A DNA stretch of 7,864 bases from Candidatus Zixiibacteriota bacterium (lineage in GTDB: Bacteria; Zixibacteria; MSB-5A5; GN15; FEB-12), in assembly GCA_030642845.1 (NCBI GenBank), contig DAOWMZ010000063.1, forward strand, positions 1 to 7,864, read 5' to 3'. Shown piece after piece: positions 1 through 4,852 of the stretch. Numbering within the stretch: position 1 is the stretch's first letter; each line of letters begins with the position of its first letter. The notes beneath the pieces are model-generated. The model was given only the letters and a program-made list of their open reading frames with translations. It had not been told where the DNA came from and did not search any database. Made by a program: the position numbers and the translations under genes.

Positions 1-1
1 A

Positions 2-88
2 AAAGCTATGAGAATTGAGGCTGCCTTGAACAGACTACCTGATCTTTTAAAAGAATTCAAAGCCCTAAAGAAAGAATTTGAGAAATAA
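2..88 (+). CDS. 3' end of a gene cut by the window edge; possibly LpxD (acyltransferase) C-terminal helix
   Basis: An open frame enters from the left edge and ends at TAA (86-88), giving 28 residues ending in RLPDLLKEFKALKKEFEK. The stretch is highly charged and helical, with a leucine/lysine/glutamate heptad-like pattern. The 'R-[IL]-x-x-x-L-x-x-LP-[ED]-LL-K' pattern followed by a charged helix resembles the C-terminal helix of UDP-3-O-acylglucosamine N-acyltransferase (LpxD), which makes lipid A precursor after its left-handed beta-helix domain. The beta-helix itself lies outside the window, so the assignment is a resemblance only. The frame is convincing as the end of a real gene because it is open to the edge, and its stop lies exactly against the stop of the opposing gene. 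It could be any other protein with a terminal coiled-coil helix. Confidence 0.5.
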   Translation, partial: KAMRIEAALNRLPDLLKEFKALKKEFEK

Positions 89-643
89 TTAAGTCGTTAG
101 TTTATCCTCAAATTCTGCTATCTTTTCCCATTTTTTTTCCATTTCGTTAACAATATCGATTACTTCATTACAGTTATTCCCCGATGCTGCACTTCTTATC
201 GATTGAAGCAATTCCCATTGTTGGCGGTTGACTGCTTTCCACCGGACTAACTGGTTACCCAAGGCATCCACAGTATTATTCATTTCAAACATTATTGTCT
301 GAATATGGGCGATATTGCTGTTTGGTTTTAGTTTTGTTGAAATATCTCCTGCAGCCATTTCTTTGAGTCTTGTCTCAATTATATTAAGAGATTTACCCAC
401 TTTTAGCCAGGGTAAAAGATTAGTGATACAAATAGCTGTTATGGCCGCTACTACAGCAGATATCATATATGGCATAAAAGTTAAAGCAGCTAATTCAGTC
501 CTATTATATACCTGTTCAATCCGACTTTCAGTTATTACATTAAAATAACCTATGATTATAGCAGATAGGATAATGGCAGTAATTGACAAATATATCACTT
601 TGGTAAAGACTTGTGATTTGTTTTCAATAAATCCGATTTGCAT
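89..643 (-). CDS. Small membrane protein with two transmembrane helices and a HAMP domain, no output domain
   Basis: The product has 184 residues. A short cytoplasmic N-terminus is followed by a transmembrane helix at about 13-34, a brief external loop (about 35-55), a second helix at about 55-77, and then a HAMP-like linker (about 78-131). The linker shows a proline near its start (LLPWL), a first amphipathic helix, the turn around EMAAGDIS (96-102) and a second helix (IQTIMFEMNNTVDALGNQL). The C-terminal 50 residues are charged and helical, probably coiled coil. HAMP domains normally pass signals from membrane sensors to kinase, cyclase or methyl-accepting modules, but none is present here, and the outer loop is too short for a ligand-binding domain. 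The start is supported by GGAG (652-655 on this strand) 8 nt upstream of the ATG. I see no clear promoter; TATAAT-like hexamers lie upstream without a good -35 partner. Function unknown; it may scaffold or modulate a partner through the four-helix HAMP bundle. Confidence 0.85.
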   Translation of the reverse strand: MQIGFIENKSQVFTKVIYLSITAIILSAIIIGYFNVITESRIEQVYNRTELAALTFMPYMISAVVAAITAICITNLLPWLKVGKSLNIIETRLKEMAAGDISTKLKPNSNIAHIQTIMFEMNNTVDALGNQLVRWKAVNRQQWELLQSIRSAASGNNCNEVIDIVNEMEKKWEKIAEFEDKLTT

Positions 644-853
644 TCGTAGATCTCCATAACTTAGTTAAAGTTTAACGTAAGACACGCCATCTAACTTATT
701 ATTATAATATGCCTTATAAATAATATCGGAACAAAGCATATCATAAGTTTAGTCCATTAGTTGAGCTTTACTGTTTCATTATAGAACAATAAAAAAACCT
801 ATTCTTAAGGGCGTGTTTAAAAACCCTGTTTTATAATGAGTGCCTTTCGTTGT

Positions 854-927
854 TGTCATTCCCGACCTGATCGGGAATCCAGTAACTCATTGAAAAGCCT
901 GGATTCCCAGTCAAACTGGGAATGACA
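854..927. repeat. REP/BIME-like pair of inverted palindromic units (ATTCCC-N9-GGGAAT type)
   Basis: Two 29-base units (854-882 and 899-927) face each other around a 16-base spacer. Each begins or ends with TGTCATTCCC and GGGAATCCAG. Each unit is itself a hairpin: ATTCCCGA/TCGGGAAT (8 bp, 5-nt loop) in the left and ATTCCCAGT/ACTGGGAAT (9 bp, 3-nt loop) in the right. The two units can also pair with each other over their outer 10 bases. The general motif ATTCCC-N(8-9)-GGGAAT is known as an abundant dispersed repeat in several bacteria (for example the neisserial dRS3 type) and as REP-like elements mobilised by RAYT transposases. Only one copy pair lies in this window, so dispersal in this genome is inferred. 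Confidence 0.8.
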
Positions 928-979
928 ATGAATAAGAAATACTGAGATCCCTAATATTGTGAAGACGTCTGCCGCCCAC

Positions 980-1008
980 AAAAAAACCCCATTTATAAAA
1001 TGGGGTTT
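980..1008 (-). terminator. Rho-independent terminator of ssb
   Basis: Read on the minus strand, a perfect 11-bp stem AAACCCCATTT / AAATGGGGTTT with a 3-nt loop runs into a tract of T residues (the complement of A980-A986). It lies 23-51 bases after the ssb stop codon. The A/T-rich flanks on both sides mean it could also stop weak plus-strand transcription, but the U-tract is best for ssb. Confidence 0.88.
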
Positions 1009-1030
1009 GAATAATCATATTTGAAATCAA

Positions 1031-1459
1031 TCAGAAGGGAAGGTCATCATCATCACCGGCATCACTTGGGCCGGGGGGATTACTTGCCGGTTGAGGTTGA
1101 CCGGTTGATTCTGTAGATGCCTGAGAATCATCTCGACTACCAAGGAATTGAAAATTCTGCACAACTACTTCGGAGATGTATCCTTTGGATCCGTCATCTT
1201 TATCCCAACTGCGGTTTTCAATTCTGCCTTCGATATATAGCTGTTTCCCTTTGCGACAGTATTCGTTAATTACTTCTGCCTGTTTTCCCCATGCAACAAG
1301 ATTATGCCAGGTTGTTTTTGTCTGCTTCTGCCCGCTTTTATCAGTCCAGTTTTCGTTGGTGGCCAGAGAAAAAGTGGCTACAGCCCGCCCGTTGGCTAAA
1401 TATTTAAGCTCCGGGTCTTTACCCAAATGCCCGATTAGAATTGCTTTGTTTACACTCAT
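1031..1459 (-). CDS. ssb: Single-stranded DNA-binding protein SSB
   Basis: SSB coats single-stranded DNA during replication, recombination and repair, usually as a homotetramer, and recruits partner proteins through its acidic tail. The 142-residue product has the typical N-terminus (MSVNKAILIGHLGKDPE), an OB fold to about residue 107 with the TTWHNLVAWGKQAE segment (49-62) and aromatic residues W51, W57 and W85 at positions expected to stack on DNA bases. A flexible Gln/Pro/Ser/Gly linker (about 108-134) follows, and the protein ends in the partner-binding tip DDDDLPF. Length is normal for a short bacterial SSB. The ATG is preceded by GGGAG at 5 nt spacing and by a consensus promoter, and the gene has its own terminator, so it is probably monocistronic. 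It is divergent from nadE across 126 bp. Confidence 0.97.
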   Translation of the reverse strand: MSVNKAILIGHLGKDPELKYLANGRAVATFSLATNENWTDKSGQKQTKTTWHNLVAWGKQAEVINEYCRKGKQLYIEGRIENRSWDKDDGSKGYISEVVVQNFQFLGSRDDSQASTESTGQPQPASNPPGPSDAGDDDDLPF

Positions 1460-1485
1460 GATATCTCCCTTTCAAATTATATGTT

Positions 1486-1513
1486 ATTATACTTCACTCC
1501 TAATATATGTCAA
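1486..1513 (-). promoter_or_regulatory. Consensus sigma-70-type promoter of ssb
   Basis: On the minus strand TTGACA (1508-1513) and TATAAT (1486-1491) are separated by 16 bp. Both hexamers match the housekeeping sigma-70 consensus perfectly. Transcription should start near 1479, giving a leader of about 20 nt with the GGGAG ribosome site. This implies strong constitutive expression; no operator is evident. Confidence 0.85.
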
Positions 1514-1531
1514 GCTATCATAATATTTTCC

Positions 1532-1560
1532 TTGAATGCTGTCTCACAATCACATATCGT
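1532..1560 (+). promoter_or_regulatory. Possible promoter of the nadE-rsmI-PAP2-lgt operon
   Basis: TTGAAT (1532-1537) and TATCGT (1555-1560) are 17 bp apart, a moderate match to the sigma-70 consensus. A start near 1567 would leave a leader of about 20 nt with GGAGGA at 1575-1580. The match is imperfect and the region is AT-rich, so this is tentative. Confidence 0.4.
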
Positions 1561-1585
1561 ATATTTGTATTACTGGAGGAAATAA

Positions 1586-2395
1586 ATGCAAAAAGATATT
1601 GATTTAAATGACAAATTAGAAAAAATCAAACATTTCATAAGCACCAGATTAGATAAATCTGGTTTGACCGGTTTTGTGATAGGACTTTCGGGAGGAATAG
1701 ACTCTGCCCTTTCAGCAGTTCTTGCTATCGAAGCAGTTGGCAAAGATAAAGTACTGGGGCTGATAATGCCTTACCGAACATCCTCTGATAATTCAGAAAA
1801 TGATGCTATGGAGTTAATTAAAAAAACCGGAATCGAATACCGTAAGGTTGATATAAGCCCCATGATCGATGCCTACTATGACAAAATTGATGAAAACAAT
1901 CGTCTCCGGGCAGGCAACAAAATGGCTCGTGAGAGAATGTCTATTCTGTTTGATATTGCCTTTAAGACTGGCAGACTGGTTCTTGGAACAGGCAACCGAA
2001 CCGAAATATGTCTGGGTTATACTACATGGTATGGTGATTCAGCCTGTTCAATCAATCCCATTGGTGAATTGTATAAAACCGAAGTCAGGCAGATGTCAAA
2101 AGCTTTGGGTATCCCTGATCAAATCATCACTAAAGCCCCTTCTGCGGATCTCTGGGCAGGGCAAACTGATGAGTTGGAGATCGGTGTGTTATACGAGCAG
2201 ATTGATTTGATACTGAAAAGTATTGTAGATGATGGAATCAGATCAAAATCAGAACTGAATAATTTAGGCTACAATGAAAATGATATTCGACAGGTAATTA
2301 TGCTTTTAAATAAAAATGCGTTTAAACGTTCTCTCCCGGAAATTGCAGGATTGGGAAGGGAAGTTATTCCTTCCAATATTACCTTAAAGGATTAA
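1586..2395 (+). CDS. nadE: NAD+ synthetase, ammonia-dependent type
   Basis: NadE performs the last step of NAD biosynthesis: ATP-dependent amidation of deamido-NAD+ (nicotinic acid adenine dinucleotide) in the cytoplasm. The 269-residue product carries the PP-loop SGGIDS (35-40), the segment NKMARERMS (111-119), the GTGNRTEICLGYTTWYGD block (134-151) and the KAPSADLWAGQTDE block (183-196), all characteristic of the family. It lacks the N-terminal nitrilase-like glutaminase domain of the long, glutamine-dependent form, so it should take free ammonia or depend on a separate glutaminase. GGAGGA ends 5 nt before the ATG and fixes the start. It is the first gene of the operon and is divergent from ssb; rsmI follows after 9 bp. 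A perfect 8-bp hairpin lies inside the first part of the gene (1643-1663). Confidence 0.95.
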   Translation: MQKDIDLNDKLEKIKHFISTRLDKSGLTGFVIGLSGGIDSALSAVLAIEAVGKDKVLGLIMPYRTSSDNSENDAMELIKKTGIEYRKVDISPMIDAYYDKIDENNRLRAGNKMARERMSILFDIAFKTGRLVLGTGNRTEICLGYTTWYGDSACSINPIGELYKTEVRQMSKALGIPDQIITKAPSADLWAGQTDELEIGVLYEQIDLILKSIVDDGIRSKSELNNLGYNENDIRQVIMLLNKNAFKRSLPEIAGLGREVIPSNITLKD

Positions 2396-2404
2396 ATTAT
2401 TACT

Positions 2405-3094
2405 ATGAATTCGGGGAAATTATACCTTATTCCAACTCCGATTGGAAATATGGGAGATATCACAGAACGCTCTCTGGAAATCCTCAAAGAAGTGGAGATT
2501 ATCGCCTGTGAGGATACTCGCCATAGCGGTCGTCTGCTCAATAAGCTAGGGATCAGGAAAAAACTAATTAGTTATCATGAATTTAACGAAGCTTCCCGCG
2601 CCAATCAATTAATTGAAATATTAAAACAAGGTTTATCGGTAGGAGTTATAAGCGATGCAGGCTCTCCCGGCATATCTGATCCGGCCTACCGTGTTGTAAA
2701 GGCTGCTGTTGATAACGATATAACGGTGATACCTCTTCCCGGAGCAAATTCTATTATCCCTGCCCTTACAGCATCAGGATTGCCAACCGATCGTTTTTTC
2801 TTTGAGGGTTTTCTGCCCAATAAATCAGGTGCTCGTAAAACAAGATTAAGTAAATTAGTCGATTTCCCTCACACTCTTATATTCTTTGAATCCCCGCATC
2901 GCATCCTGAAATCTCTTAACGATATTCTGGAAATATTAGGAGACCGGCGGGCATGTGTGGCAAGAGAGATCACCAAACTACATGAACAATTTATCAGAGG
3001 AACCGTATCTGATATATTGGAGAAACTTGGTAAAACTACAAAAGGTGAGATTGTAATTGTTGTTGAAGGATCTCCTAAAAGAAAAAAACAATGA
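2405..3094 (+). CDS. rsmI: 16S rRNA (cytidine1402-2'-O)-methyltransferase RsmI
   Basis: RsmI uses S-adenosylmethionine to 2'-O-methylate C1402 of 16S rRNA in the decoding centre. The 229-residue product is a tetrapyrrole-methylase-fold protein with the family blocks LIPTPIGNMGDIT (8-20), CEDTRHSGRLL (35-45), ISDAGSPGISDP (82-93), PLPGANS (110-116), FFEGFLP (132-138), FFESPHRI (160-167) and GEIVIVVEG (214-222). It is shorter than the roughly 285-residue E. coli protein because the C-terminal helix-turn-helix-like extension is absent; short forms are common in other phyla. The start lies 9 bp after nadE, with only a weak, distant AAAGGA inside the end of nadE, so translation may partly depend on reinitiation. 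Its TGA overlaps the ATG of the next gene (ATGA). Confidence 0.95.
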   Translation: MNSGKLYLIPTPIGNMGDITERSLEILKEVEIIACEDTRHSGRLLNKLGIRKKLISYHEFNEASRANQLIEILKQGLSVGVISDAGSPGISDPAYRVVKAAVDNDITVIPLPGANSIIPALTASGLPTDRFFFEGFLPNKSGARKTRLSKLVDFPHTLIFFESPHRILKSLNDILEILGDRRACVAREITKLHEQFIRGTVSDILEKLGKTTKGEIVIVVEGSPKRKKQ

Positions 3095-4023
3095 AATTAG
3101 AATTGATTGACACATCGAAAAAACCAATTTACCTATTTGACCGATTTATAATTGGTTATTGCTTTTTGATGGTAGTAGTTATTGCTGTAATTGGAAGATC
3201 GTGGAGTCAATACTGGGATGAATTATCATTTTATACCGGCATGGCTATTCTCACATATGTAATAACTCAGTACATTAATGAGAAAAAAAACAATATTTAT
3301 CGTATTCTGAGACTCCTCTACCCCGTCTTATTCTTTACTTTTTTTTACAGAGCTACCGGAAGTTTGATGTTTTTGTTATTTGACAGTTTCCTTGATGTTC
3401 AGATCATCTCATTTGAAAAAATGATATTCGGAATAAATCCAACTCTATTTATTGATCAGAATCTGCTGACTCCCTGGTTGACTGAGCCAATATCATTCTG
3501 TTATTTCAGTTATTATTTTATGATCCCTGTCTTTTTTATCATACTCTATATCAAAAAAGATTATGAAATTATTAAAAATTCCATGAGCGCAATTTGTCTT
3601 ACTTTTTTTCTTTCATATCTGTTGTTCTTTTTATACCCTATCGAAGGTCCCCGCTGGTATTTTGCGGGACAGTATGTCAATAATATTGAGGGACCTCTAT
3701 TTAGGAGGTTAGTGGAAATGGTAATAAATACCGGTGCAGTTAGAGGCGGGTGCATGCCTTCATCGCATTTTGGAATTGCCCTGGTTATTACTATGTACAG
3801 TTTTAAATATTATCGCAACAAAGCCTGGATAATTACTGTTCTAACATTTGGCCTGGCGATTGGGACAGTCTGGGGAAGATTTCATTATGTGTCCGATGTA
3901 ATAGTCGGCGGATTGATTGGATTGATAGTTACCCTGAGGATTTGGAAATATTATGATTCGCAACAGAAGGTAAAGAGTATAAAATTGAAAAAATCGGAGA
4001 AAATAAAAAATAATGTATCCTGA
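3091..4023 (+). CDS. Multi-pass membrane PAP2-superfamily phosphatase/phosphotransferase (AUR1-like subgroup)
   Basis: The 310-residue protein is strongly hydrophobic, with about seven or eight predicted membrane helices (roughly 20-36, 48-60, 75-98, 135-153, 165-183, 224-238, 246-262, 268-284) and a basic C-terminal tail. It shows degenerate PAP2 motifs: YPIEGPRW (182-189), CMPSSHFGIAL (221-231) and GRFHYVSDVIVGG (262-274). H226 and H265, with D269 in an HxxxD arrangement, are the probable catalytic residues. The CMPSSH form and the HYVSD motif resemble the AUR1/PAP2_3 subgroup, whose members hydrolyse or transfer phosphate groups on lipids, rather than classical PgpB with SRxxxxxHxxxD. The substrate is unknown; undecaprenyl pyrophosphate, phosphatidic acid or a phospholipid headgroup are possible. 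It overlaps rsmI by 4 bp and lgt by 11 bp with no clear ribosome site, so it is translationally coupled in the operon. Confidence 0.85.
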   Translation: MKLELIDTSKKPIYLFDRFIIGYCFLMVVVIAVIGRSWSQYWDELSFYTGMAILTYVITQYINEKKNNIYRILRLLYPVLFFTFFYRATGSLMFLLFDSFLDVQIISFEKMIFGINPTLFIDQNLLTPWLTEPISFCYFSYYFMIPVFFIILYIKKDYEIIKNSMSAICLTFFLSYLLFFLYPIEGPRWYFAGQYVNNIEGPLFRRLVEMVINTGAVRGGCMPSSHFGIALVITMYSFKYYRNKAWIITVLTFGLAIGTVWGRFHYVSDVIVGGLIGLIVTLRIWKYYDSQQKVKSIKLKKSEKIKNNVS

Positions 4024-4807
4024 ATTATTTCATATCGGTTCGATACCAATTCGCAGTTACGGCGTCATGCTGGCAGTCTCTTTTCTGTTAGGAGTTCTTT
4101 ATATAAAACACCTGACATCCAGGATGAACAAACCATTCGAGCAGTATCTGTCTATTGCCTATATAATGATCTTTGGTGGAGTAATAGGTGCCAGACTTTT
4201 TTATATTCTGTTTCATTTGAGTGAATTCAGCGGCAATTGGGGAGCTGCTTTTAATCCATTTCAATCGGGACAGTTTGGTATCGCCGGGCTGAATCTTTAT
4301 GGCGGAATCATAGTTGCCATAGCTGGTACTTTATTATACTGCTATATTAAAAAATTATCAGTACTTGATGTTTTTGATCATTTTGCACCCACCCTGGGAT
4401 TGGGTTTAGCTGTTACCAGAGTGGGGTGTTTTCTAAATGGCTGCTGTTTTGGTACGCCGACTGAACTACCCTGGGGCATTTCATTTCCACCGGGAAGTAT
4501 CCCCTATTCTGTTTTTCATGATGCCCATATCCACCCTTCGCAATTGTATTCATCCCTTTACGGATTGGGTTTGTTTATTCTTTTACATTTTGTCGTTATC
4601 AATCGTAAATTTATAGGTCAATCTATTGCCCTGCTCTTTATGATAGAAGCTGTTTTCAGATTTGCTATTGAATATGTAAGGTATTATGAAGAAGCCATGC
4701 ATTTCAGTATTGGAGGAATTGAACCAACTTACAATCAGCTTATTTCGGCTTTACTCTTCGTGGTCGGATTTGTTATATATCTTGTAAAAAGAAAAGCCTC
4801 AGAATGA
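4013..4807 (+). CDS. lgt: Prolipoprotein diacylglyceryl transferase
   Basis: Lgt, an integral inner-membrane enzyme, transfers diacylglycerol from phosphatidylglycerol to the lipobox cysteine of prolipoproteins, the first step of lipoprotein maturation. The 264-residue product has the family N-terminus YPELFHIGSIPIRSYGVML, the block FGGVIGARLFYILFH (54-68), GLNLYGGIIVA (92-102; a tyrosine replaces the histidine found in E. coli, a known variant), the signature TRVGCFLNGCCFG (135-147) with R136 and N142, HPSQLYSSLYGLGLF (174-188), and RFAIEYVR (216-223) near the C-terminus. Seven membrane segments are expected. GGAGA at 3996-4000, within the end of the PAP2 gene, lies 12 nt before the ATG. It is last in the operon; a terminator overlaps its final codons. 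The neighbouring lipoprotein gene encodes a predicted substrate. Confidence 0.96.
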   Translation: MYPELFHIGSIPIRSYGVMLAVSFLLGVLYIKHLTSRMNKPFEQYLSIAYIMIFGGVIGARLFYILFHLSEFSGNWGAAFNPFQSGQFGIAGLNLYGGIIVAIAGTLLYCYIKKLSVLDVFDHFAPTLGLGLAVTRVGCFLNGCCFGTPTELPWGISFPPGSIPYSVFHDAHIHPSQLYSSLYGLGLFILLHFVVINRKFIGQSIALLFMIEAVFRFAIEYVRYYEEAMHFSIGGIEPTYNQLISALLFVVGFVIYLVKRKASE

Positions 4808-4819
4808 TCTGAGGCTTTT
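4792..4819 (+). terminator. Terminator overlapping the 3' end of lgt, probably bidirectional
   Basis: A perfect 12-bp stem, AAAAGCCTCAGA / TCTGAGGCTTTT, has a 4-nt loop (4804-4807) that contains the lgt stop codon TGA. Its plus-strand arm ends in TTTT followed by an AT-rich stretch. On the minus strand the opposite arm also ends in TTTT, and it is the only hairpin after the lipoprotein gene stop at 4853. It therefore probably serves both convergent transcripts. Confidence 0.85.
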
Positions 4820-4852
4820 ATAAAATCTATTTATATAAATTCAATTCAACTT

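Larger units (their letters stand above)
644..1030. other. Gene-poor intergenic region between ssb and the HAMP gene
   Basis: No frame in these 387 bases has the look of a gene. The right part holds the ssb terminator (980-1008) and the centre holds the paired hairpin repeat (854-927). The left part (644-840) is very AT-rich and should contain the promoter and leader of the minus-strand HAMP gene. TATAAT-like hexamers occur there on the minus strand (revcomp near 701-706 and 780-785), but none has a convincing -35 at the normal distance. An imperfect palindrome at about 659-681 (CTTAGTTAAA / TTTAACGTAAG) could fold in the leader of the HAMP mRNA. Confidence 0.6.

Noticed and set aside
806..835. 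Possible insertion-sequence end (GGGCGTGTTTAAAAACCC)
   Set aside because: There is no matching inverted end, transposase fragment or target-site duplication in the window.
1176..1523. Plus-strand open frame over ssb, and similar frames over the PAP2, nadE and lipoprotein genes
   Set aside because: These are antisense or shifted-frame shadows of well-supported genes, with no ribosome sites or family motifs.
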